Shown here piece after piece: positions 26,211 through 35,212 of a stretch of 64,000 nt of DNA. The translations under genes and the position numbers were made by a program. The stretch spans positions 1-64,000 of the forward strand of contig CAAFUN010000112.1 of assembly GCA_900766195.1 (NCBI GenBank). Reading direction: 5' to 3'. The notes under the pieces were generated by a model that was not told the origin of the DNA, did no database searches, and worked only from the letters and a program-made list of their open reading frames with translations. Every line of letters begins with the position of its first letter. Position 1 is the stretch's first letter. The DNA is from an uncultured Bacteroides sp. (GTDB taxonomy: Bacteria > Bacteroidota > Bacteroidia > Bacteroidales > Bacteroidaceae).

Positions 26211-27551
26211 ATGAGAAAGATTACAATTCACGACAAAGGAAGCAGTATTTGGGAAAGATATGCTTTTGCTCTTTTATTATTGGTCGCAGTAAGCCCTTTG
26301 AGTATTTACGCCCAATCTAATTATTATATCAAAGACCCGGAAGGATTCAACTTTATTCTGCATGTGACAACTCAGGGAAAGGAAATAAGTGGCTTCACTA
26401 GAGAGGCAGCTCTTTTGGACTATACTTCCAAATTACAATATAAAATAATCAAAGCAGTGAGCTCACTTAAATATCCTGAGATCATCAGGTTTCAAGGTAC
26501 CATAACCGACCATGCTTTTGAAGGAACATACCACAATCTATTCTCTTCATACAAAATAATAGGAAAGATCAGTGATGACTCCATTTCGTATTCGTTGTAT
26601 AATGAAGACAACAGTATGTATAAAAGTCTCAAAGGAGCTAAAGCCACTAATTACATAAAAAAAGATTATACTAAGCTGGTTGATGAAATCATTCAACTAA
26701 CTGAAAATAATATTTTTAACCTGGAGATGCTACACACAAAGAAATGGGAAAACTTCAAAAAGAAGATGAGAGCAGCTGCTCCTGGTATTTCGGATGATTT
26801 AGAATTTCAAACGGGTCATTACGCTTTAGCGAGAGAACTTGATTTTTCTCATTTTTATCTTGTCAGCAATGCTCCATCATTACCGAAGCAAGATAACATT
26901 TCTCTAAAAGAGATAGATAAAAATACTGTTTTGCTCAAAATAGGGAGTTTTTTTGAAAGTAGTGAGAAAATAAAATCATCGTTGGACACTATTCAGTCAA
27001 GAGGCTATAGCAACTTGATAATTGATCTGCGTGGCAATCCCGGTGGAAAATTCAGTTCAACATCAACTGTAGCAAATTTTTTGACTGATAAGAATTTTAT
27101 AAGTGGTTACTTTCCAAACAGACAGTGGTATAATGAATATAAACGACTGCCCAATGAAAGCGATCTTGACAAGTTCAACCTAATTGACAAAGACAGTATT
27201 CAGAAAGAATCATCATACGGATTCTATGTTCAATCCAAAGGAATTAACACTCCGTACAAAGGAAAGATCTATTTCTTAGTGAACCGAAAAACAGGTAGTT
27301 CGGCAGAAGCATTGACTATTGGTGCCAAAGAATATCATTTGGGTAAAATAGTAGGTCAAAAAACAGCTGGTGGACTGTTGAGTGCCAAAAAGTTTAAGCT
27401 AGACGACGATATTTCATTAATAGTACCCGTCAATGATTTCATCTCTTTCAAAGGCTATAGAGTAGACAAAAAGGGCATTGAACCCGATGTTGAGACAAAG
27501 ACCGGAGAAGAACTGGAACGAGCGATAAAACTTATCAAAGACACCAAGTAA
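26211..27551 (+). CDS. Secreted S41-family peptidase
   Basis: The 446-residue protein has a signal peptide or anchor (hydrophobic about 18-35, ending IYAQ). It has a C-terminal S41 (tail-specific protease) domain with LIIDLRGNPGGKF (about 272) and the nucleophile region NRKTGSSAEALTIGAKEYHLGK (serine at about 362), followed by GQKTAGGLLSAKKF. No PDZ domain is obvious, so the N-terminal 200 residues may supply substrate recognition. I place the start at ATG 26211, because the GTG at 26184 overlaps the previous gene and lacks support. As last gene of the barrel operon it may process an exported peptide or the barrels themselves. Confidence 0.85.
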   Translation: MRKITIHDKGSSIWERYAFALLLLVAVSPLSIYAQSNYYIKDPEGFNFILHVTTQGKEISGFTREAALLDYTSKLQYKIIKAVSSLKYPEIIRFQGTITDHAFEGTYHNLFSSYKIIGKISDDSISYSLYNEDNSMYKSLKGAKATNYIKKDYTKLVDEIIQLTENNIFNLEMLHTKKWENFKKKMRAAAPGISDDLEFQTGHYALARELDFSHFYLVSNAPSLPKQDNISLKEIDKNTVLLKIGSFFESSEKIKSSLDTIQSRGYSNLIIDLRGNPGGKFSSTSTVANFLTDKNFISGYFPNRQWYNEYKRLPNESDLDKFNLIDKDSIQKESSYGFYVQSKGINTPYKGKIYFLVNRKTGSSAEALTIGAKEYHLGKIVGQKTAGGLLSAKKFKLDDDISLIVPVNDFISFKGYRVDKKGIEPDVETKTGEELERAIKLIKDTK

Positions 27552-27610
27552 CGTTACTCATTTTTAGAAAGCAGTCTTAACACTTTCTCAATATAATTTT
27601 TCGACATTTC

Positions 27611-27712
27611 ATCCTACACCCTACACGCCTCTGTAACTCACTATCAAACAGAATGATACAAAGAAAGAAGCGTGTAGGATAGTGTAGAATTTATTTTTGA
27701 AATCCTACACTA
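27611..27712 (+). repeat. Cluster of TCCTACAC repeats with competing hairpins
   Basis: TAGTGTAGAATTT (27680-27692) pairs with AAATCCTACACTA (27700-27712) with one mismatch and a 7-base loop. The upstream CCTACACGC (27620-27628) pairs perfectly with GCGTGTAGG (27670-27678), and GTGTAGGAT (27672-27680) pairs with ATCCTACAC (27702-27710). The alternatives overlap, so only one can form at a time. It could end transcription of the barrel operon, but there is no T-run after the stem. Confidence 0.65.
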
Positions 27713-28100
27713 AATTCTCATATCGCAACAAACAATCATCCTAAAAACATTGATTTACACCCCAATACACACATCTCAAAGTCCATTTCTGTAAATATCA
27801 AAACAGCCCGTTTTTGCATTCAATTAGAGCCTATTTTGAGCTTTTTTCTTCAAAAGTTCGCTAAAACGGCTATAACATGCACGGATAATGTAGGAATAAG
27901 CCGTAAAATAAACAACTCTGTTCGACTGATAAAATGTAGCAATACATGTTTAATAATTCCTCGTTTCTACATACACAACTCCGGCTCCCACATGGGATCC
28001 ATATAGTTCCGGTAGCGGCTCCATCAGGTTCCGCTATGTGATCCGACGAGTTCCCACGTGTGATCCGGAGTTATACTACTGCAAAAGAGACAAAAGTCAT

Positions 28101-28332
28101 TGTACTTCCCTGAAAGTGGCTGACTATTTTATTTCTTATAGCTATAACATGTTGACTCAAAAAATTACTAATCTTATAAAAAGTTTACTCTATTGTTTAT
28201 AACTCTGCTATCAGGTTGACTGTTTTCAGAGTTATCCCTGTTATAGGTTGACTAATCTTTTAGAAAGAAGAAAAAAGCAAGCGATAGCTCTCTCTATCGG
28301 ATTTAGTAGGGTATGTACTTCCCTGAAAGTGG
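28101..28332 (+). repeat. 19-base direct repeat flanking GTTGACT copies
   Basis: TGTACTTCCCTGAAAGTGG occurs identically at 28101-28119 and 28314-28332, 213 bases apart. In between, GTTGACT occurs at 28151, 28215 and 28248, the last two preceded by AGG or ATAG. Some flanking words, such as ACTAATCTT, are repeated too. Confidence 0.75.
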
Positions 28333-28548
28333 TTGTGTTATTTTGTGAAAAACGTGATAAGATTCCTCAAAAAGCTTTTTCCTATCTTGTATTTTCTGTT
28401 GGAATTTATAGTAAATCCTGCTCATAGGGAGAGAAAGTTTCTACCAATAAACAAATTTGCTTGCTAATCAACTTTCGCTGATTGAGTTATTAAAGGAACC
28501 TTATTTTAAATTATTTGAAAAAACAATCTAAGGATTGATTAAAATCAT

Positions 28549-28556
28549 TAATTTTG
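28549..28556 (+). promoter_or_regulatory. -7 element before the utilization-locus sigma factor
   Basis: TAATTTTG matches TAnnTTTG, 32 bases before the start codon at 28589. A -33 element at the usual spacing is not visible. Confidence 0.4.
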
Positions 28557-28588
28557 TTCTGCAGTTAACGAAATATACTACATAATAC

Positions 28589-29137
28589 ATGGGAAAATAT
28601 ACTGATGACATATTCTTACTTCGTCAGATAAAGGAAGACAATGAAATTGCTTTCAAGTTTCTATTTGAAATTTATTTTGCTCCTATTTGTCGGTTTATAT
28701 TCTTATATATTAAAAACAAATCGATAGTGGAAGAAATATCTCTGGACGTATTTACTGCTTTCTGGGAAAAAAGAAAGACTATAGAGGTTAAGCTTTCTCT
28801 TAAAGCATATTTATTTCAGTCAGCCCGGAATCATGCGGTAAATTACATAAGAGACAATCGCCATATTATATCTGTAACCGAAGATAATTTTATCGAAATA
28901 TTTGAAGAAGACAACCCTCTTGAAGTGCAGGAACTGGGAAATCTAATCGAAGAAGCAATCTGTGCATTACCCCAGAAATGCCAGGAAGTGTTTCGTAAAA
29001 GCAGAGAAGATAATCTGACAAACAAAGAAATTGCTTTACAACTCAATATTACCACAAAAACTGTAGAGGCTCAGATTACCAAATCTTTAAAGCTAATAAG
29101 AGAATATCTTTCAAAATCATATAATTATTTATTTTGA
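28589..29137 (+). CDS. ECF sigma factor of the oligosaccharide utilization locus
   Basis: The 182-residue protein is an extracytoplasmic-function sigma factor of the FecI/Bacteroides type. Region 2 covers about 15-85 (FKFLFEIYFAPICRFIF, then DVFTAFWEKRKTI and QSARNHAVNYIRDNR), and region 4 covers about 120-175 (LPQKCQEVFRKSREDNLTNKEIALQLNITTKTVEA, in part), the -35 recognising helix-turn-helix. Its partner FecR-like anti-sigma gene begins 78 bases later. In such loci the SusC receptor's N-terminal STN domain signals substrate to FecR, which frees sigma to transcribe susCD and the enzymes. Confidence 0.92.
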   Translation: MGKYTDDIFLLRQIKEDNEIAFKFLFEIYFAPICRFIFLYIKNKSIVEEISLDVFTAFWEKRKTIEVKLSLKAYLFQSARNHAVNYIRDNRHIISVTEDNFIEIFEEDNPLEVQELGNLIEEAICALPQKCQEVFRKSREDNLTNKEIALQLNITTKTVEAQITKSLKLIREYLSKSYNYLF

Positions 29138-29215
29138 AAGATATCAATAATAAATAAAAACTGGATTAGGGTTGTTATCGTTTTTGGTGTCTAACATATA
29201 AAGACCAAATTATAA

Positions 29216-30202
29216 ATGAATCGACTAATACCCTGGAAGCTAATAATTGCTCATCTAAAAAATGAAGCAACACCCGAAGAAGAAATCCTTCTTCAGAATT
29301 GGCTTGGTGAAAATAATAATTTAGAGTTATTAGCAGAAATAGAGCTTCTTTGGGACAAAATACAGTCCGAAGTATCATCTTATAATCCTAACGTTGAGCA
29401 TTATTGGGAAATGATGCAAGGACGTATCACTAGCGGAAAAAACAATAAAAAAACAAAAAGCAAAAGGTCAATTAAAGAACGGCTGTTCGTTATTACTGCT
29501 GCTGCCAGTATAATATTGGCAATCGGTATGTCATATTTGCTTTTAAGCAAAGAAAGTAAAGAAATCCATTCATATTCAGCAATAAGTGGTAAATCTAAAA
29601 TAACCTTACCGGATAACAGTACAATTTGGGTTAATTCCGGCTCAACAATAAGCTATCCCGGGGCATTCTCAGATAACAGACAGGTTAACCTGATAGGTGA
29701 AGCGGCTTTTAATGTTGTAAAAGATCAAAAACACCCCTTTATAGTATCTGTATCGGGTATTAGAATAAAAGTATATGGCACCTGCTTTAATGTTTCCTCA
29801 TACAACAACGAAGAAAATATCACAATAGCCCTCAAAGAAGGGTCTGTTTCTATCATTATAAATGATAACGAATCTTTCCTGAAACCGGGAGAAAAAGCTA
29901 CAATAAACAAGAAAAACATGTCTCTATTCATTGATAAAGCAAATGTCGGTTTAGAATTCTTTTGGGCAAATGAATCTGTATTCTTCAAGTCGAAATCTTT
30001 AGAATATATCTGTGAATACCTTGAAAAATGGTATAAAGTAAAAATAGAAGTAGATTCGGCGATTGCACAAAGCCAGTTTTATACTTTTACAATTAAAGAT
30101 GATTCTTTGGAGCAGATATTACGGATAATGTCTAAAATAAATCCGATAACATACTCTTTTGATGAGAAGAACAATGTAAAGATAATGAAAGTCAAACCCT
30201 GA
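29216..30202 (+). CDS. FecR-like anti-sigma factor
   Basis: The 328-residue protein has a short cytoplasmic N-terminal domain (about 1-90, DUF4880-like sigma-binding part with ATPEEEILLQNWLGENNN), one transmembrane helix (about 94-112) and a periplasmic FecR domain (SAISGKSKITLPDNSTIWVN, then GEAAFNVVKDQKHPFIV). The C-terminal DUF4974-like STN-interacting part follows (FKSKSLEYICEYLEKWYKVKIEV). It relays the occupancy state of the SusC-like receptor to the adjacent ECF sigma factor. The next gene, susC, follows after 180 bases that contain a hairpin. Confidence 0.92.
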   Translation: MNRLIPWKLIIAHLKNEATPEEEILLQNWLGENNNLELLAEIELLWDKIQSEVSSYNPNVEHYWEMMQGRITSGKNNKKTKSKRSIKERLFVITAAASIILAIGMSYLLLSKESKEIHSYSAISGKSKITLPDNSTIWVNSGSTISYPGAFSDNRQVNLIGEAAFNVVKDQKHPFIVSVSGIRIKVYGTCFNVSSYNNEENITIALKEGSVSIIINDNESFLKPGEKATINKKNMSLFIDKANVGLEFFWANESVFFKSKSLEYICEYLEKWYKVKIEVDSAIAQSQFYTFTIKDDSLEQILRIMSKINPITYSFDEKNNVKIMKVKP

Positions 30203-30241
30203 ATATGATATGCCTATGAAATAAATACCAAAGAAAAACAC

Positions 30242-30273
30242 AGGGAAGGCATAAAATATTTTATACCTTCCCT
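30242..30273 (+). terminator. Hairpin between fecR-like gene and susC
   Basis: AGGGAAGG (30242-30249) pairs with CCTTCCCT (30266-30273), and the inner bases ATAAAA/TTTTAT extend the stem around a 2-base tip. The stem is about 15 pairs with one mismatch. No long T-run follows, so it may be an attenuator or an mRNA end that separates sigma/anti-sigma expression from the susC transcript. Confidence 0.6.
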
Positions 30274-30382
30274 ATAAGGGCTCTTCCTTATACTATAATA
30301 AAAGATAAAACACATGGACTGGAAAAGTTGGCGCTTTTGAGTTCAGCCCATAAGTTATCAATCTAATAGTTAATACAAATGT

Positions 30383-33300
30383 ATGAAAAAAAAAGAATTA
30401 ATTAAGAAAAAGCATCTATATAGATTTACGTTTTTTATTTTATTGTTATTCCACGGCCTGACAATCAATGCACAGGAGAAAATCACTCTACATTTTACAG
30501 ATATAACATTGGACGAAGCGATAAAGAAAATAGAGGCTTCGAGTAAATACACTTTCTTTTATGACGATAAGAAAACTGATCTTAGGCAAAAGGTAAGTGT
30601 GAATGCCTCAAACCAGACAATAGAATCCATTCTAACTTCGATGCTTAGGCCGACTAATCTGGATTTTGCGATTGAGAACAAGCAAATTGCACTAATAAAC
30701 AAAAAACAAGCGAAGACAGATAGTAATTTAATAAAAATAACAGGAGCAGTTAAAGACAATACAGGAGACGCCATTGCCGGGGCCAGTGTAGTCGTTACAA
30801 ATTCGACGATAGGAACATTGACCGATATTAATGGGCAGTTTAGCCTCGAAATCCCCCAGAACTCCCTTATCAGTATATCTTTTCTCGGCTACATAAAACA
30901 GGAAGTCAGAGTGACGAAAAGCCAGATATTAGATATCGCATTAGCCGAAAATATGATTTTGCTCAGCGATGTCGTAGTTATTGGCTATGGATCTATAAAA
31001 AAATCGGATGCTACCGGAGCTGTAGACATTATTAAAAGTTCGGATTTCAATAAAGGAGTAGCCTCTTCGCCCGAATCACTGTTTAATGGTCATATTGCCG
31101 GAGTACAGGTGACACCGGGCAGTGGGCAACCAGGTACTAAAACAAGCGTCAGGATTCGTGGAGTTAACTCAATATCAGCTTCCAGCGAACCATTATATGT
31201 AATTGACGGCGTTCCGATCGACAATACAAGAACAGCTGTCAGAGTTGATGGAGACGCAGCTTTAAGTAATATGACCATGAATCCATTATCCATGATTGCA
31301 GCTTCGGACATCGAGTCGATGACTGTCCTAAAAGACGCATCAGCCACAGCCATTTACGGATCGCGTGGAGCAAACGGGGTAATTATTGTTACCACAAAAG
31401 GCGGAAAAGAAGGAATTACTTCTGTTAATTATTCTAGTTCTGTCGGATTCTCATATGTTTCTAAAAAAATCGATGTATTAGATGCATATCAATATCGTCA
31501 ATATGTTCCTAACATCAGCCGTACAACTTCGACTGACTGGCAGGACGAGATATTCAGAACCGCCTTGGTTCAAGATCATAATCTTACCATAAGCAGTGGT
31601 AATAAAAATACGAATTACCGGGCATCAGTGAGTGCATCTACACAAGACGGAGTAATAATATCTACCGGTCTGAATCGTTATACACTCCGCTTTAATGTAA
31701 CACATAAAATGTTTGAAGACCGATTGATTTTTAATGTGAATGCAAATAACACGCATTACAAGTTTAATAATATATTGGAACAGCAAACAGGAGGAGCTCA
31801 AGGGGGTATAATTAATAATGCACTTAAAGCAGACCCTACCCAGTCGGTATATAATGAGGACGGTACGTTTAATGAATATTCCAAAGTAAGCGTGAGGAAT
31901 CCTGTGGCTATGGCAAAACAAATCAGTGATAAAAGTACCGGCGACCGTTTTATCGGAAATGGTGACGTTACTTTCTTTTTTCTGCCGAAGATTTTATCTG
32001 CAAAAGTAAATTTCGGTTATGACGTTGACAATACTGCCCGTAAAGCTTATCAGCCAAGAACATCGGTAGTAGCCGAAAATGTCGGAGGGCGTGCCCTTAC
32101 TGAAAATAACAGGTATTCTAATTACCTCTTCGAATCTTACCTGGCTTTCGATAAAACTTTTCATAAAATACACCACATAAATGTTATAGGTGGGTATTCA
32201 TGGCAAGAGTTTGATAATTATTTATCCTCAGTCAAGGCTGAAGGTTTTGTCAATGACAATTTAGGAGCAAATAATATGGGCGGTGGCCGCAATCAGAATG
32301 CTAAAAATGAAAGAGAAAGAAATAGATTAATATCTTTCTATGGCCGCGTAAATTATAATCTACTGGATAAGTACCTGCTGACAGCTACAATCCGTCGCGA
32401 CGGCTCGTCCCGTTTCGGGATTAATAACCGATGGGGAGTTTTCCCGTCTGCCGCATTGGCTTGGAAAATAAAGGAAGAAAGTTTTTTGAAGGATTTTAAT
32501 TTTATAAGTGACCTGAAAGTCCGTCTGGGCTATGGAGTTACCGGGAACCAGGATATAGGTAATTTTAGATATAGCCAAACCTACCAAATAGATGTCAAAA
32601 AGGGAACTGAATTTGGGGGAATTTTTTATCCCGGCTATAACATTACAGGTATTGCTAACCCGAATCTGAAATGGGAACAAACAGCCCAATTCAATTTTGG
32701 TATCGATTATTCAATATTGGGAAATAGAATAAGAGGATCCATTGATTTATATCATAAAAAAACATCTAACCTGCTGCTTACAATTGATGCCATTCAGCCG
32801 GCAGTAAGTTCTACTTATCTTGATAATATCGGGGAAATGACAAATAAAGGTATAGAGTTTTCAGTAAATGGTTCGATAATTAACAATAAAAATTTTAGTT
32901 GGAATGCTAATTTCAACATAGCTTATAACAAAAATAAAATAACCAAATTATACAATGATAAAGATATAATTTATGGTAGCATCAGCGGAGCCGGAGCGTC
33001 TGGAAATTCGCAAATACTCAGGGTTGGCCAACCGATCGGATCGTTTTATGGGAAAAAATTTCTGAGACTAGAAAACGGGAAAGAGGTATTTGAATCGGAT
33101 GAGCGTACAGTTATAGGTAAAGCTTTACCAGACTATGTTATCGGTTTCACAAATTCATTTACCTATAAGGATTTCGACCTTTCTTTTGTTTCAAGATTGA
33201 ATATAGGCAATGATGTATATAACAATACACGTGCAGAATTAAGTCAGGGTAACCGCCTGCCGGGACAAAACACAAATATGGAAGGTGCTAATTTCCATAA

Positions 33301-33592
33301 AGACGGCGGAGGCGGAATTGAATATTCATCCTCACGCTGGGTGGAAGATGCCTCGTTTCTCAGATTAGATAATTTGACATTAGGTTATAATTTCATTTTT
33401 GCCCCCAAAATTATAAAATCCGCCCGTGTATATATAACCGCACAGAACTTGTTTACAATCACTAAGTACAAGGGTTATGACCCTGAGGTAAATAACACAA
33501 GTGATAGCAAAGGTGTACAGGCTATCGGCATAGATTATTGTAGTTATCCTCATGCCAGAACATTTTTACTAGGCCTTAATGTTAATTTTTAA
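30383..33592 (+). CDS. SusC/RagA-type TonB-linked outer-membrane transporter with STN signalling domain
   Basis: The 1069-residue protein has a signal peptide (to about 31, INAQ) and an STN domain (about 32-110: EKITLHFTDITLDEAIKKIE) for signalling to FecR. Next come a carboxypeptidase-regulatory-like domain (about 118-200, ending SISFLGY), a TonB plug (DVVVIGYGSIKKSDATGAVD, then the SusC-typical ATAIYGSRGANGVIIVTTKGG in part) and a 22-strand barrel ending in FLLGLNVNF. It imports oligosaccharides with the SusD lipoprotein encoded next, 10 bases after its stop. Confidence 0.95.
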   Translation: MKKKELIKKKHLYRFTFFILLLFHGLTINAQEKITLHFTDITLDEAIKKIEASSKYTFFYDDKKTDLRQKVSVNASNQTIESILTSMLRPTNLDFAIENKQIALINKKQAKTDSNLIKITGAVKDNTGDAIAGASVVVTNSTIGTLTDINGQFSLEIPQNSLISISFLGYIKQEVRVTKSQILDIALAENMILLSDVVVIGYGSIKKSDATGAVDIIKSSDFNKGVASSPESLFNGHIAGVQVTPGSGQPGTKTSVRIRGVNSISASSEPLYVIDGVPIDNTRTAVRVDGDAALSNMTMNPLSMIAASDIESMTVLKDASATAIYGSRGANGVIIVTTKGGKEGITSVNYSSSVGFSYVSKKIDVLDAYQYRQYVPNISRTTSTDWQDEIFRTALVQDHNLTISSGNKNTNYRASVSASTQDGVIISTGLNRYTLRFNVTHKMFEDRLIFNVNANNTHYKFNNILEQQTGGAQGGIINNALKADPTQSVYNEDGTFNEYSKVSVRNPVAMAKQISDKSTGDRFIGNGDVTFFFLPKILSAKVNFGYDVDNTARKAYQPRTSVVAENVGGRALTENNRYSNYLFESYLAFDKTFHKIHHINVIGGYSWQEFDNYLSSVKAEGFVNDNLGANNMGGGRNQNAKNERERNRLISFYGRVNYNLLDKYLLTATIRRDGSSRFGINNRWGVFPSAALAWKIKEESFLKDFNFISDLKVRLGYGVTGNQDIGNFRYSQTYQIDVKKGTEFGGIFYPGYNITGIANPNLKWEQTAQFNFGIDYSILGNRIRGSIDLYHKKTSNLLLTIDAIQPAVSSTYLDNIGEMTNKGIEFSVNGSIINNKNFSWNANFNIAYNKNKITKLYNDKDIIYGSISGAGASGNSQILRVGQPIGSFYGKKFLRLENGKEVFESDERTVIGKALPDYVIGFTNSFTYKDFDLSFVSRLNIGNDVYNNTRAELSQGNRLPGQNTNMEGANFHKDGGGGIEYSSSRWVEDASFLRLDNLTLGYNFIFAPKIIKSARVYITAQNLFTITKYKGYDPEVNNTSDSKGVQAIGIDYCSYPHARTFLLGLNVNF

Positions 33593-33602
33593 TTTTCTCA
33601 AA

Positions 33603-35120
33603 ATGAAAAAAGCATTCCTATTAATAGCAATAATATATTTAGTTTCGGCATGTACCGATTTAAATATAGTCCCCGATAGTAAACTTACAGATGATACCGC
33701 TTATAAAGAAAAAGAAGAGTTCTTGAACGGTTTAGCAGGGGTATATACAACTTTGAGTGTATGGTCCGAAATCGTTTACAAAGTAGGGGCTTCTACCGAC
33801 GAAATGATCTTCCCTGCCCGTGGCGGAGATTGGAAAGGAGATTTACAGTCAATACATACACATACATGGAAAGCAGATAATGGCGAACTCAATGGATTAT
33901 ATACGAACATATCCAATATAATTGCAGTATCCAATGCTTTTATCGACGCAGTAGATGCCAGTGCGTTTAAGAATGACAGTGATGTAAAAGTTATCAGATC
34001 AGAAGCCCGATTTGTCAGGGCATTTGCATATTTTCTAATGATGGATATGTATGGCAATGTTCCATTGGTAACCACTTCTGCCTACGATGCAAATAACCCT
34101 CCCAAACAAAACTCCAGATCGGAAATCTATAATTTCATAGAAAGTGAATTGATCAAACTATCGAAAGCAGACCTTCCCGAAACTTCCGTATATGGCCGCG
34201 TAAACCGCTATACAGCTAAAACCCTTTTGGCTAAATTATACCTCAATGCTGAAGTCTATTTAGGGTCGGGAAATGTGAAATGGCAAGAGGTAGTTAATCT
34301 AACGCAAGAAGTAATGACCGGAGGTAATTATATTCTGGAAGACAATTTTAAGAGCGTATTTGCATGGGACAATTTCAATAGTAAAGAGATCATATTTGCT
34401 ATGGTATGCAATAGTTCGTACAGTTCTCCCGAAAATATATCTTATCTGTTTTCTATAGGAGACCTCAGAGCCAAATACGGATCGTTTGCTTCCGGCTGGA
34501 ACGGAGCTTCTGTAACACCTACTTTTTACAGATCTTATGATGATGCGCAAGACATTCGTTTGAAAGCATTTATTGTGGGTGCTCAATTTGATACCCAAGG
34601 TAGCCCTATTATTGCGATGGATGACAGTGGCGTAACGCGGCAACTTACATATTCTATCGATTACTTAGGAGCAGATCCCGTAAACAATGCTGATCATTGG
34701 GACGGCGGGCGTGGCGGTAAATATCTGATGGATGGTATCGGCGGTACAATGGTTGAAAGAGGGTTAAACAACGATATGCCGATTCTGCGTTATGCCGATG
34801 TATTAATGATGCGTGCCGAAGCATTGTTCAAATTAAATCCGTCAAGTGCTGAGGCATTAACACTAGTTAATCTGGTAAGAACCCGTAATGGACACAATCC
34901 GGTATATGCGTTATCTTCGTTGACAGCAGACAATCTACTGGCAGAACGTGGGCGTGAGTTTGCCTGGGAAGGATGGAGACGAAATGATCAGATCCGTTTT
35001 GGTAAATGGGAGAGCGCCTGGGATTTTAAAAAAGTCAGTGATTCGAAGTATAAGCTATTCCCTATTCCTCAAATACAAATAGATTCCAATCCTAATCTAA
35101 AACAAAATGAAGGGTATTAA
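33603..35120 (+). CDS. SusD/RagB-type glycan-binding lipoprotein
   Basis: The 505-residue protein starts at ATG 33603, giving a lipoprotein signal with LVSACTD (Cys near 17). The TPR-based SusD fold is indicated by AEARFVRAFAYFLMMDMYGNVPLVT (in part; about 145-170), NRYTAKTLLAKLYLNAEVYL, PILRYADVLMMRAEALFKL and the C-terminal GREFAWEGWRRNDQIRFGKWE. The end KLFPIPQIQIDSNPNLKQNEGY is the classic SusD closing. It forms a lid on the SusC channel. An intercistronic hairpin lies between it and the enzyme genes. Confidence 0.95.
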   Translation: MKKAFLLIAIIYLVSACTDLNIVPDSKLTDDTAYKEKEEFLNGLAGVYTTLSVWSEIVYKVGASTDEMIFPARGGDWKGDLQSIHTHTWKADNGELNGLYTNISNIIAVSNAFIDAVDASAFKNDSDVKVIRSEARFVRAFAYFLMMDMYGNVPLVTTSAYDANNPPKQNSRSEIYNFIESELIKLSKADLPETSVYGRVNRYTAKTLLAKLYLNAEVYLGSGNVKWQEVVNLTQEVMTGGNYILEDNFKSVFAWDNFNSKEIIFAMVCNSSYSSPENISYLFSIGDLRAKYGSFASGWNGASVTPTFYRSYDDAQDIRLKAFIVGAQFDTQGSPIIAMDDSGVTRQLTYSIDYLGADPVNNADHWDGGRGGKYLMDGIGGTMVERGLNNDMPILRYADVLMMRAEALFKLNPSSAEALTLVNLVRTRNGHNPVYALSSLTADNLLAERGREFAWEGWRRNDQIRFGKWESAWDFKKVSDSKYKLFPIPQIQIDSNPNLKQNEGY

Positions 35121-35137
35121 GTATTAATCATCTATTT

Positions 35138-35175
35138 ACGTTTTAGTACTTGGTATATACCGGGTACTAAAACGT
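35138..35175 (+). repeat. Strong intercistronic hairpin between susD and the first glycosidase
   Basis: ACGTTTTAGTAC (35138-35149) pairs perfectly with GTACTAAAACGT (35164-35175). The loop holds a further palindrome, GGTATATACC, so the stem can extend to a near-closed structure. It is followed by TCTCATCTTATT and not by a T-run. A partial terminator or an RNA-stability element that keeps susCD mRNA above enzyme mRNA is plausible. Confidence 0.75.
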
Positions 35176-35212
35176 TCTCATCTTATTCAAAATAATTAAA
35201 GATTAATTAATA

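Larger units (their letters stand above)
27552..28548. other. Gene-free repeat-bearing stretch between the barrel operon and the utilization locus
   Basis: About 1 kb without a convincing gene. It holds a TCCTACAC-based hairpin cluster (27611-27712), four imperfect repeats of about 22 bases around TTCC...GATCC (27981-28070), a 19-base direct repeat (28101-28119 and 28314-28332) and three GTTGACT copies between them. A frame of about 75 codons is open around 27970-28200 but I see no start codon and it is not protein-like. The region may be a scar of past insertions or the regulatory zone for the downstream sigma factor. Confidence 0.6.

Noticed and set aside
28333..28360. Possible Rex operator half TTTTGTGAAAAACGTGAT
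   Set aside because: The second half is GTGATAA and not TTCACAA, so no palindrome is formed and it is not near a promoter.
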